From: Rhizobium ecuadorense
Lineage (GTDB): Bacteria; Pseudomonadota; Alphaproteobacteria; Rhizobiales; Rhizobiaceae
Length of the DNA: 64,000 nucleotides
Direction of reading: 5' to 3'
Assembly: GCF_001187535.1 (NCBI RefSeq)
Contig: NZ_LFIO01001467.1
Span: 1-64,000, forward strand
Shown one piece after another: positions 36,379 to 44,303 of this stretch. Within the stretch, counting starts at the first letter, position 1, and every line of letters starts with the position of its first letter. Position numbers and translations under genes: made by a program. The notes under the pieces were generated by a model. That model had not been told where the DNA came from and searched no databases. It worked only from the letters and a program-made list of their open reading frames with translations.

Positions 36379-37497
36379 ATGGATGTCATCAGAACCGCGA
36401 TCGGCCTGATGAGCGGCACGTCGATGGACGGAATCGATGTGGCGCTGATCAGGACCGACGGCCGCGGCTTCATCGAGCGCGGGCCTTTCATGGGCGTGCC
36501 CTATGACGCCGATTTCCGTGGGCGGCTCAAACGGGCGCTGGAACTGGCGCGGCCGCTGACCGACAGGAACGGCCGCCCCGCCGAACTTCGCGACATCGAG
36601 CTTGAGTTGACCCAACGGCATGCAATTGCCGTTACGGCATTCCTGGAGCGTTTCGGGCTTGCTGCCGATGCCGTCGATGTTCTCGGCTTCCATGGCCAGA
36701 CGGTGCTGCATCGACCCGATGAGGGGCTGACGATTCAGATCGGCGACGGCGGGGAGTTGGCGCGCCGAACCGGCATATCGGTGGTCTATGATATGCGCGC
36801 CAACGATATGGTCCACGGCGGCCAGGGCGCGCCGCTGGTGCCGGCCTATCATGCTGCACTTGCCGGAAAATTCCAGCAGGCCGGGGAGGCTGTCTGTTTC
36901 GTCAATATCGGCGGCATCTCCAATCTGACCTTCATCGGCACGGACGGGCGGATATCGGCCTTCGACAGCGGCCCGGGCAATACGCTGATCGACCAGTGGG
37001 TGGAGATGCAGACCGGCAGAACCTATGATCCCGGCGGCGAGATCGCCGGACGCGGCAAGGTCGTGGTCGCGCTGGCTGAGCGCTATCTTGATAACCCATT
37101 CTTCCGCGGAAATGTCCGCCGCTCGCTCGATCGCGGCGATTTTGCGCCGCTTCATCGGGGCGAGGCGAGCCTTGAAGACGGCGCCCGGACGCTGGCGCAT
37201 GTCGCCGCCGCCTCGATCGTCAAATGCGCCGGTTTTCTGCCCGAGAGCCCGTCGACCTATATCGTCTGCGGTGGCGGGCGGCTGAACGTCACTTTGATGG
37301 CGGAGTTTTCGGCCATGGCCGAAGCGCTGGGATCGAAGGTATTGACCGCCGAGCAGGCTGGCTTCGACGGCGACGCGATGGAGGCCGAGGCCTGGGCCTA
37401 TCTCGCTGTCCGCTCGCTGGACGGGCTTCCATTGACGTTTCCCGGCACGACGGGGGTCGGCGCTCCTGTCAGCGGGGGAATGCTCGCAAGGCCATGA
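36379..37497 (+). CDS. anmK: anhydro-N-acetylmuramic acid kinase
   Basis: A 372-residue AnmK (ASKHA sugar-kinase fold) which phosphorylates and opens 1,6-anhydroMurNAc to MurNAc 6-phosphate in cell-wall recycling. GLMSGTSMDGIDVAL (phosphate 1) and FDSGPGNTLID are diagnostic, with the second phosphate site near IVCGGGRLN. ATG at 36379 with an AGG site. Divergent from tyrS; followed by a coupled GNAT gene. Confidence 0.96.
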   Translation: MDVIRTAIGLMSGTSMDGIDVALIRTDGRGFIERGPFMGVPYDADFRGRLKRALELARPLTDRNGRPAELRDIELELTQRHAIAVTAFLERFGLAADAVDVLGFHGQTVLHRPDEGLTIQIGDGGELARRTGISVVYDMRANDMVHGGQGAPLVPAYHAALAGKFQQAGEAVCFVNIGGISNLTFIGTDGRISAFDSGPGNTLIDQWVEMQTGRTYDPGGEIAGRGKVVVALAERYLDNPFFRGNVRRSLDRGDFAPLHRGEASLEDGARTLAHVAAASIVKCAGFLPESPSTYIVCGGGRLNVTLMAEFSAMAEALGSKVLTAEQAGFDGDAMEAEAWAYLAVRSLDGLPLTFPGTTGVGAPVSGGMLARP

Positions 37498-38018
37498 GCG
37501 AGAGGGCGATCCTGAAGACGCCGCGGCTCAGCTTCGTCATGTGGAACGAAGACGATGCGCCGCTGGTGCAGCAACTGCATTCGACGATGGCGACGACCCT
37601 TTACCTTCCCGGCAATGCGCCGTGGAGCCTTGAGAAAGCCGAGGAGCGGCTGCGGGGCTGGTTCGAGGAGCAGGCACGCGACGGCACGACAAAATACAAG
37701 CTCCTTGCCGAAGACGGCAGCTTCGTCGGCCGCGCCGGCGTTTCGCGGTTCAGGAGCGAGCAGTTCGAGCTCGGTTATTCGCTGCTCGAGGCGGCGTGGG
37801 GCAAGGGCCTGGCAACAGAAGCGGCAAGCGCCCTGGCCGGCTGGTTCTTCAAAAGGAGACTTGCGCCCGGTTTCATTGCCTTTACGCACCCCGAAAACCT
37901 CGCCTCGCAGCGCATTCTCAGGAAGATCGGCATGCGCGAACGCGCGCCGATCCTTGTCGATGGAGAGTTCGACATGGCTTTCGAGATGACCGCTGAAATG
38001 CGGCCAGAGAATCCCTAA
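37494..38018 (+). CDS. GNAT N-acetyltransferase (RimJ/RimL-like)
   Basis: A 174-residue GNAT protein of the RimJ/RimL group: LKTPRLSFVMWNEDDAPLV opens it, and the acetyl-CoA loop is LLEAAWGKGLATEA (about residues 99-112) followed by HPENLASQRILRKIGM. Its ATG overlaps the anmK TGA by four bases, so they are co-translated, though the role in recycling is unknown. It converges with the acyltransferase gene and overlaps it by four bases. Confidence 0.9.
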   Translation: MSERAILKTPRLSFVMWNEDDAPLVQQLHSTMATTLYLPGNAPWSLEKAEERLRGWFEEQARDGTTKYKLLAEDGSFVGRAGVSRFRSEQFELGYSLLEAAWGKGLATEAASALAGWFFKRRLAPGFIAFTHPENLASQRILRKIGMRERAPILVDGEFDMAFEMTAEMRPENP

Positions 38019-39181
38019 CTTTTGACGGCAAGCGGCCGAACGCGCCCGCCTTGATTGCCGTCCTCGACGCCTCTGACCTGGGCGATGAACGAGAACTTCT
38101 TGCGAAGGCCGAGGATCGGCTTCTCGATGAAGTGCCAGGACAGCACCGCGACGGCGAGAGCCGAGGGCAGGCCGACGAGATAGAGCGCCAGCGCCCCATA
38201 TTTCGGAAAGAGAAAGACCGAGGGGAACGCGCTGATCCAGATCTGCAGGAACGGATCGTGGTACAGATAGACGCCGTAGGAATAATCGCCTTTCCTGAAG
38301 AAGGCTGGGATCGGCACCTCCGACAGGCCGATGAAGACGGTGATATAAACAAGGGAAGTGATGACGATCGGCCGGTTAATCACCGACTCCACCGCGCGGC
38401 TGTCGAGGGTGATAATGGCGGTGATGCAGACCAGGCAGGCGGCGGAAAATAGCCAGCGGGAATGCGGAATGACCGCTTTGAACTGAAAGGCGACGATGCC
38501 CATCATGAACGCCGTTATCAGCTGCGAGCCCCGGCTCATGAACAGGAAGCGCGCGATCGGCTTGATCGAGCCCGGGAACAGATAGGGCATCTTCTGCACG
38601 ATCAGGCCGAGGACGATATAGGCGGCCGTTACGGCGAGCAGCTTGTAGCGCGTCTTCACGATGGCGGTGATCATCAGGAACGACATGATGATGTAGCAGA
38701 AGATTTCCCAGGGAACCGTCCAGAGAGCGCCGTTGACACGCTGGCTGGGATTGTCCTGGAAAACACCAGGCAGCTCGTAATGGATCCAGCCGACGATATT
38801 CAGGAAGTATTTGAAAAATCGCGGATCGGTAAAATAGTCGGCGTGATAGACGATCGTGACGATCGGCCCGATGATCAGCGAGCAAACGACGATATCGACG
38901 GCCAGTGCCGGGACGATGCGCAAGCCGCGATTGATCAGGAAATTTCGTAGACTCAGGCGCTGGGCGCTGCCGGCGATCAGAAATCCGCTCAACGCGAAAA
39001 ACATCGGAACAAGAGCGTATTCGGTGAACCAGAATACCGAGCCCCTGATGAAGGCATCATTCCTTGTCAGCAAAAAGGAATGGGTCAATACGATAGAAAA
39101 GGCGAGCCCAATTCGAAGAAAGTCGAACCCCGGACCAATACCCCTATACTTATCCAGGACTTCCCCGAACGACTTGGTCAT
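38015..39181 (-). CDS. acyltransferase 3 (OafA/YrhL-type) membrane protein
   Basis: A 388-residue integral membrane O-acyltransferase with about ten hydrophobic segments. FDFLRIGLAFSIVLTHSFLL carries the family Arg and His, and the later VNGALWTVPWEIFCYI motif is typical. These enzymes add acetyl or other acyl groups to surface polysaccharides or Nod-type signals. Substrate unknown. A good GAGG site precedes the ATG at 39181. Convergent with the GNAT gene. Confidence 0.9.
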   Translation of the reverse strand: MTKSFGEVLDKYRGIGPGFDFLRIGLAFSIVLTHSFLLTRNDAFIRGSVFWFTEYALVPMFFALSGFLIAGSAQRLSLRNFLINRGLRIVPALAVDIVVCSLIIGPIVTIVYHADYFTDPRFFKYFLNIVGWIHYELPGVFQDNPSQRVNGALWTVPWEIFCYIIMSFLMITAIVKTRYKLLAVTAAYIVLGLIVQKMPYLFPGSIKPIARFLFMSRGSQLITAFMMGIVAFQFKAVIPHSRWLFSAACLVCITAIITLDSRAVESVINRPIVITSLVYITVFIGLSEVPIPAFFRKGDYSYGVYLYHDPFLQIWISAFPSVFLFPKYGALALYLVGLPSALAVAVLSWHFIEKPILGLRKKFSFIAQVRGVEDGNQGGRVRPLAVKS

Positions 39182-39322
39182 TGCGGACCTCGCTTTAGTT
39201 AGGATCGCGAGGAACCTACCGCACTGCAATATGTATTGCAACACGGTAGATGATCTGTTTCGGGACAATCGACCCATGCGGCCCGGATCGCGCCGCATGA
39301 GATAGATGGGAGCGCTATGGCG

Positions 39323-40000
39323 TCAGCGAATTCGCTTGGCGGCCGGTTCCGGCACCAGTTCGCCGTTCAGGCGGCGGTCGAGATAATCCTCGCATTCGCC
39401 CATCAGCGTTTCCACCTGGCCGTTGAAGAAGTGGTTGGCGTTGGAAACGGTGCGATGGGTAATGAGAATGCCCTTCTGGGTCTTCAGCTTCTCCACCAGG
39501 CCGTTGACATCCTTTTCCGGCGCCACCTTGTCGGCCTCGCCGTTGATGATCAGGCCGGAGGAGGGGCAGGGCGCCAGGAAGGAAAAGTCGTAGGTATTCG
39601 GCTGCGGGGCGATCGACATGAAGCCTTCGATCTCCGGCCGGCGCATCAGAAGCTGCATGCCGATCCAGGAGCCGAAGGAATAGCCGGCGACCCAACAGGT
39701 CTTCGAATCAGGATGCAGGCTCTGCACCCAGTCGAGCGCCGAGGCGGCATCCGAAAGTTCGCCGGCGCCGTGGTCGAATTCGCCCTGGCTGCGGCCGATG
39801 CCCCGGAAATTGAAGCGCAGCGTCGTGAACCCGCGCTTCTGGAACATGTAGAAGAGCTGGTAGACGATCTGATTGTTCATCGTGCCGCCGAACTGCGGAT
39901 GCGGATGCAGAATCAGGGCGATGGGCGCGCTTTTTTCCTTGGAGGGCTGGTAGCGGCCTTCAAGACGGCCGGCTGGGCCGTTGAAAATAACTTCGGGCAT
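39323..40000 (-). CDS. alpha/beta hydrolase
   Basis: A 225-residue hydrolase. The oxyanion and nucleophile regions are HPHPQFGGTMNNQIV (near residue 29) and VAGYSFGSWIGM (Ser near residue 107); the His may be in NANHFF. This type of gene precedes the suf operon in many alphaproteobacteria. It is divergent from the desulfurase gene; the intervening 216 bases carry iron-regulatory boxes. ATG at 40000 chosen as the family start. Confidence 0.85.
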   Translation of the reverse strand: MPEVIFNGPAGRLEGRYQPSKEKSAPIALILHPHPQFGGTMNNQIVYQLFYMFQKRGFTTLRFNFRGIGRSQGEFDHGAGELSDAASALDWVQSLHPDSKTCWVAGYSFGSWIGMQLLMRRPEIEGFMSIAPQPNTYDFSFLAPCPSSGLIINGEADKVAPEKDVNGLVEKLKTQKGILITHRTVSNANHFFNGQVETLMGECEDYLDRRLNGELVPEPAAKRIR

Positions 40001-40053
40001 TGGTACTCCGGGTTTTATTTCGCGTTCGCGCTGCGTCGGACGACAACATGACT

Positions 40054-40102
40054 TGACTAGTGTTGTCAGCTTTTCTAAAACGCAGTTTAGAACAATTCGA
40101 AA
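40054..40102. promoter_or_regulatory. RirA-type (TGA-N9-TCA) and Irr/ICE-type iron-responsive boxes
   Basis: TGA (40054-40056), nine bases, then TCA (40066-40068) fit the RirA iron-responsive operator pattern. TTTAGAA (40086-40092) and TTCGAAA (40096-40102), with three bases between, fit the Irr ICE palindrome with one mismatch from TTTAGAA-N3-TTCTAAA. A related inverted arrangement TTCTAAA...TTTAGAA (40074-40092) overlaps it. They lie between the divergent hydrolase and suf genes. Binding is inferred. Confidence 0.6.
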
Positions 40103-40216
40103 CTTGCATGGCGATCCACGCATCGTGAATGTGTCATAAGGCAAGCCCGGCCGAAATTTCAAGAAAAATGAGCCGCGGGTGCTGAAGCAAGCTCGTCAAG
40201 CGCAGGACTGAAGATC

Positions 40217-41383
40217 ATGGCGCCGCCACGCCTTTATCTCGACTGGAATGCCACAGCGCCGCTGCACCCCGCAGCCCGCGAGGCGATCATGCGCGCCATC
40301 GACATTTTCGGCAATCCGAATTCCGTTCACGGCGAAGGCCGTGCCGCCCGCGCCGCAATCGAATGTGCACGGCGCAAAGTGGCGGCGCTGGTCGGCACCG
40401 ACGCCGGCAATGTGATCTTTACCAGCGGCGCAACCGAGGCCGCCAATCTGGTGCTGACGCCGGATTTCCGCATGGGCCGCACGCGGCTTCAGCTCGGCCG
40501 CCTCTACTTCTCAGCCATCGAGCATCCGGCGGTGCGCGAAGGCGGCCGTTTTGCCAGGGAGAAGATGACGGAGATTCCGGTCACTTCGGCCGGCATCGTC
40601 GATCTCGATGCGCTGGGCACGTTGCTTGATACGCATGACAAGGCCGCCGGCCTGCCGATGGTCGCCATCATGCTCGTCAACAACGAGACCGGCATCGTCC
40701 AGCCTGTGGAGGCGGCGGCAAAGATCGTCCACGCCCATGGCGGGCTCTTCGTCGTCGATGCCGTTCAGGCGGCCGGCCGTATCGGGCTCGATATCGGCAG
40801 GATCGGCGCCGATTTCATGATCGTTTCCTCGCACAAGATCGGCGGACCGAAGGGCGCCGGGGCGCTGATTGCCCGCGGCGAAGCGCTGATGCCGCGGCCG
40901 CTGATCCAGGGTGGCGGGCAGGAGCGGGGTCACCGCTCGGGGACACAGAATTCACTGGCGCTGATCGGCTTCGGCGCGGCGGCGGAAGTCGCGGCCGACG
41001 TAGTCGAGGCGCGCAATGCGGCGATCGCTGTGCTGCGCGAGCGGCTGGAAGCCGGCATGCGTCAGGCGGCAGCCGATGTCGTGATCCATGGCGAGGGCGG
41101 CGAGCGGGTCGCCAATACGATCTTCTTCACTCTGCCGGGGCTGAAGGCCGAGACCGGACAGATCGCCTTCGATCTCGAAGGCGTGGCGCTTTCGGCTGGC
41201 TCGGCCTGCTCATCCGGCCGGCTCGGCGAAAGCCATGTGCTGACGGCGATGGGCCGCGACGCCAAGCTCGGGGGCTTGCGCATCTCGCTCGGCTTTTCGA
41301 CGACGGAAGAAGATATCGACCGGGCGATTGCCGCTTTTGCGAAGATCGCCTGCCGGCGCAGGTCGGCGGGCGAGGCGGCCTGA
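40217..41383 (+). CDS. iscS: cysteine desulfurase, NifS/IscS type (class I)
   Basis: A 388-residue PLP enzyme delivering cysteine sulfur as persulfide. It opens YLDWNATAPLHPAAR, the PLP Lys is in SSHKIGGPKGAG (about residue 201) and the loop with active Cys is SAGSACSSGRLGESH (about residue 327). This is the IscS/NifS class; a second, SufS-class, desulfurase is encoded further down the same operon. It probably starts the suf transcript after the iron boxes. Start ATG at 40217. Confidence 0.92.
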   Translation: MAPPRLYLDWNATAPLHPAAREAIMRAIDIFGNPNSVHGEGRAARAAIECARRKVAALVGTDAGNVIFTSGATEAANLVLTPDFRMGRTRLQLGRLYFSAIEHPAVREGGRFAREKMTEIPVTSAGIVDLDALGTLLDTHDKAAGLPMVAIMLVNNETGIVQPVEAAAKIVHAHGGLFVVDAVQAAGRIGLDIGRIGADFMIVSSHKIGGPKGAGALIARGEALMPRPLIQGGGQERGHRSGTQNSLALIGFGAAAEVAADVVEARNAAIAVLRERLEAGMRQAAADVVIHGEGGERVANTIFFTLPGLKAETGQIAFDLEGVALSAGSACSSGRLGESHVLTAMGRDAKLGGLRISLGFSTTEEDIDRAIAAFAKIACRRRSAGEAA

Positions 41384-41454
41384 TCGCCTCATAAACTTGC
41401 GGAAACGCAAATTTCTGCTTGCCAACCGGGCTGAAAAGTCCCTTTTGGCCTCTT

Positions 41455-41502
41455 ACATCAAGGGCAAGAGCTTGCCCGACATCAAGGGCAAGAAATTGCC
41501 CG
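41455..41502 (+). repeat. two tandem 24-bp hairpin repeats in the sufB leader
   Basis: The 24-base unit at 41455-41478 is repeated at 41479-41502 with two differences. Each unit folds as GGGCAA-tetraloop-TTGCCC: stems 41462-41467/41472-41477 with loop GAGC, and 41486-41491/41496-41501 with a GAAA (GNRA) loop. It lies 49 bases before the sufB ATG, so may act in mRNA stability or translation. Confidence 0.65.
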
Positions 41503-41550
41503 TACGTTACAAGCTGCCGGACCTTGTATCCGGCGAGATTGGAGAACGAA

Positions 41551-43020
41551 ATGGCTGCCGTGCAGGAAACGATCGACCAGGTCCGCCTGATCGATGTCGA
41601 CCAGTACAAATACGGTTTCGAGACCGTCATCGAAATGGACAAGGCGCCGAAAGGCCTGTCCGAGGACATCATCCGCTTCATTTCGGCCAAGAAGCAGGAG
41701 CCGGAATGGATGCTGGAATGGCGTCTCGAGGCCTATCGCCGCTGGCTGACGCTGGAAGAGCCGACCTGGGCGCGCGTCGACTATCCGAAGATCGATTTCA
41801 ACGACATCTATTATTACGCGGCACCGAAGAGCACGCCGGGTCCGAAGTCGCTCGACGAGGTCGATCCGGAGCTGTTGAAGGTCTATGAGAAGCTCGGCAT
41901 TCCGCTGCGTGAGCAGGAGATCCTGGCCGGCGTCGAGAAGCCGAAGATTGCCGTCGACGCCGTCTTCGACAGTGTCTCGGTCGTCACCACCTTCAAGGCC
42001 GAGCTGAAGAAGGCCGGCGTGATCTTCATGTCGATCTCGGAAGCGATCCGTGAATATCCCGATCTCGTGCGGAAATATCTCGGCTCGGTCGTGCCGACCT
42101 CGGACAATTATTACGCGACGCTGAATTCGGCGGTCTTCACCGACGGCTCCTTCGTCTTCGTGCCGAAGGGCGTTCGCTGCCCGATGGAGCTTTCCACCTA
42201 TTTCCGCATCAACGAGAAGGGCACCGGCCAGTTCGAACGCACGCTGATCATCGCGGAAGAGGGCGCCTACGTCTCCTACCTCGAAGGCTGCACGGCGCCG
42301 CAGCGCGACGAAAACCAGCTGCATGCCGCCGTGGTCGAGCTCGTGGCTCTCGACGATGCCGAGATCAAATATTCCACCGTCCAGAACTGGTATCCTGGTG
42401 ATAAGGAAGGCAAGGGCGGCATCTACAACTTCGTCACCAAGCGCGGCGATTGCCGCGGCGACCGGTCGAAGATCTCGTGGACGCAGGTCGAAACCGGCTC
42501 GGCGATCACCTGGAAATATCCGTCCTGCATTCTGCGCGGCGACGACTCCAGAGGCGAGTTCTATTCGATCGCCGTCTCCAACGGCCATCAGCAGATCGAC
42601 AGCGGCACCAAGATGATCCATCTCGGCAAGAACACGTCGAGCCGCATCGTCTCCAAGGGCATCGCCGCCGGCGTTTCCAACAACACCTATCGCGGCCAGG
42701 TCTCGGCCCACCGCAAGGCCTCGAATGCGCGCAACTTCACCCAGTGCGATTCGCTGTTGATCGGCGACAAGTGCGGCGCCCATACGGTGCCTTATATCGA
42801 GGCGAAGAACTCGACGGCGCAGTTCGAGCATGAAGCGACGACCTCGAAGATCTCCGAGGACCAGCTGTTCTACTGCCTGCAGCGCGGTATCCCGACAGAA
42901 GCGGCGATCGCGCTGATCGTCAACGGCTTCGTCAAGGAAGTGTTGCAGGAACTGCCGATGGAATTCGCGGTCGAGGCGCAGAAGCTGATCAGCATTTCGC
43001 TTGAGGGGAGTGTCGGCTAA
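41551..43020 (+). CDS. sufB: Fe-S cluster assembly scaffold protein SufB
   Basis: A 489-residue SufB, the scaffold subunit of the SufBC2D complex on which clusters form. Conserved regions include EWRLEAYRRWL, VPKGVRCPMELSTYFRIN, EGCTAPQRDENQLHAAVVEL, and the C-terminal SGTKMIHLGKNTSSRIVSKG ending with GDKCGAHTVP. ATG at 41551 after a GGAGAACG site. It is separated from sufC by an inserted GIY-YIG cassette. Confidence 0.97.
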   Translation: MAAVQETIDQVRLIDVDQYKYGFETVIEMDKAPKGLSEDIIRFISAKKQEPEWMLEWRLEAYRRWLTLEEPTWARVDYPKIDFNDIYYYAAPKSTPGPKSLDEVDPELLKVYEKLGIPLREQEILAGVEKPKIAVDAVFDSVSVVTTFKAELKKAGVIFMSISEAIREYPDLVRKYLGSVVPTSDNYYATLNSAVFTDGSFVFVPKGVRCPMELSTYFRINEKGTGQFERTLIIAEEGAYVSYLEGCTAPQRDENQLHAAVVELVALDDAEIKYSTVQNWYPGDKEGKGGIYNFVTKRGDCRGDRSKISWTQVETGSAITWKYPSCILRGDDSRGEFYSIAVSNGHQQIDSGTKMIHLGKNTSSRIVSKGIAAGVSNNTYRGQVSAHRKASNARNFTQCDSLLIGDKCGAHTVPYIEAKNSTAQFEHEATTSKISEDQLFYCLQRGIPTEAAIALIVNGFVKEVLQELPMEFAVEAQKLISISLEGSVG

Positions 43021-43029
43021 CACAACCTC

Positions 43030-43455
43030 CGTCATCCTCGGGCTTGTCCCGAGGATCTGCTGCGGCCAGAGGACAAGGATGACTGGTTTCGTCTATATGA
43101 TGTCCGATAAGCCTCGTGGCGTGATCTACACCGGCGTCACCAGTGATTTGCACGGTCGCATATGGGAGCACCGCAACGAAATCCAGAAGGGTTTCACGCA
43201 GAGGTACAAAGCAAAAAATCTCGTCTGGTTTGAGTACCATCCGAATATCGTGTTGGCGATCCAGCGAGAGAAGTCTCTGAAGCGCTACCTGCGTGAATGG
43301 AAAATCAAGCTCATAGAGGAACTCAATCCGACCTGGATGGACCTCTACGAGCGGATTGATGAAATTGAGAATGTCTATCGGCCGCATCCGAATACGCGGG
43401 AGTGGAGCGATTACAATTGAGGGCTTAGATCCTCGGGACAAGCCCGAGGATGACG
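43030..43455. mobile_element. putative GIY-YIG/REP-type mobile cassette between sufB and sufC
   Basis: Exact 29-bp inverted repeats at 43030-43058 and 43427-43455 bracket one gene for a GIY-YIG protein. Each repeat is itself a hairpin (CCTCGGG/CCCGAGG with a five-base loop). The outer flanks both read CTC, a possible 3-bp target duplication (43027-43029 and 43456-43458). It sits ten bases after the sufB stop in an otherwise tight operon, which supports insertion. No transposase is encoded. Confidence 0.7.
43079..43420 (+). CDS. GIY-YIG domain nuclease
   Basis: A 113-residue single-domain GIY-YIG protein (UPF0213/YhbQ-like small family). The motif reads VYMMSDKPRGVIYTGVTSDL, with Arg in GRIWEHR (about residue 29) and the catalytic Glu in IQREKSLK (about residue 70). 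It is visibly AT-richer than the suf genes. A GAGG site precedes the ATG at 43079. It lies wholly between two hairpin-forming inverted repeats. DNA cleavage at the repeats is a hypothesis. Confidence 0.85.
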   Translation: MTGFVYMMSDKPRGVIYTGVTSDLHGRIWEHRNEIQKGFTQRYKAKNLVWFEYHPNIVLAIQREKSLKRYLREWKIKLIEELNPTWMDLYERIDEIENVYRPHPNTREWSDYN

Positions 43456-43523
43456 CTCTAGACCGGTGCGAACGGTCAATTGGGCGGGTCCTTGAAATCC
43501 GCCGGATAACAGGAAAGACAAAG

Positions 43524-44279
43524 ATGCTTGAAATCAGAAACCTCCATGCCCGCATTGCCGAAGACGGCACCGAGATCATCCGTGGCCTGAACCTGACGGT
43601 GAAGGCCGGCGAAGTTGCCGCGATCATGGGACCGAACGGCTCCGGCAAGTCGACGCTCTCCTACGTGCTGTCCGGCCGCAGCGACTACGAAGTCACTGAG
43701 GGCGACATTCTTTACAATGGTGAGAGCATTCTCGAGCTCGATCCGGCCGAACGCGCCGCCAAGGGCGTCTTCCTCGCCTTCCAGTATCCTGTGGAAATTC
43801 CGGGTGTCGCCACCATGCAGTTCCTGAAGGTGGCGATGAACGAGCAGCGCAAGGCGCGCGGCGAGGACGAGTTGACGACGCCGGATTTCATGCGCCGGGT
43901 CAAGGATGCTGCCGGCAAACTGCAGATCAACACCGAGATGCTGAAGCGGCCGCTCAATGTCGGCTTCTCCGGCGGCGAAAAGAAGCGCGCCGAAATCCTG
44001 CAAATGGCGCTGCTGGAGCCGAAGCTCTGCGTGCTTGACGAAACCGATTCCGGCCTCGACATCGACGCGCTGAAGATCGTCGCCGACGGCGTCAACGCGC
44101 TGCGTTCGCCTGATCGCGCCGTCGTCGTCATCACCCACTACCAGCGTCTGCTCGACTATATCGTGCCGGATACCGTCCACGTGCTCTACAAGGGCCAGGT
44201 GATCAAGTCGGGCGACAAGACGCTGGCGCATGAGCTCGAGGCCAACGGCTATGCCGACATCATCGGCGCGGCGGCCTGA
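43524..44279 (+). CDS. sufC: Fe-S cluster assembly ATPase SufC
   Basis: A 251-residue ABC-type ATPase, the motor of SufBC2D. Walker A GPNGSGKST (about residues 34-42), signature FSGGEKKRAE (about 147) and Walker B LCVLDETDSGLD (about 168) are intact. It starts after the GIY-YIG insertion with an AGGAAAG site, and its stop lies 24 bases before the sufD ATG. Confidence 0.97.
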   Translation: MLEIRNLHARIAEDGTEIIRGLNLTVKAGEVAAIMGPNGSGKSTLSYVLSGRSDYEVTEGDILYNGESILELDPAERAAKGVFLAFQYPVEIPGVATMQFLKVAMNEQRKARGEDELTTPDFMRRVKDAAGKLQINTEMLKRPLNVGFSGGEKKRAEILQMALLEPKLCVLDETDSGLDIDALKIVADGVNALRSPDRAVVVITHYQRLLDYIVPDTVHVLYKGQVIKSGDKTLAHELEANGYADIIGAAA

Positions 44280-44303
44280 GTTCAGGTGGAAAGGACGACG
44301 TCC

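Noticed and set aside
36250..37200. long N-terminal extension of tyrS
   Set aside because: The frame is open but lies antisense to anmK and the TyrRS family begins at 36249.
41482..43035. 517-codon minus frame opposite sufB
   Set aside because: sufB is certain; the antisense has a composition typical of shadow frames.
43001..43078. 26-codon N-terminal extension of the GIY-YIG protein through the left inverted repeat
   Set aside because: The added residues come from the repeat DNA; the ATG at 43079 fits the family start and has a ribosome site.
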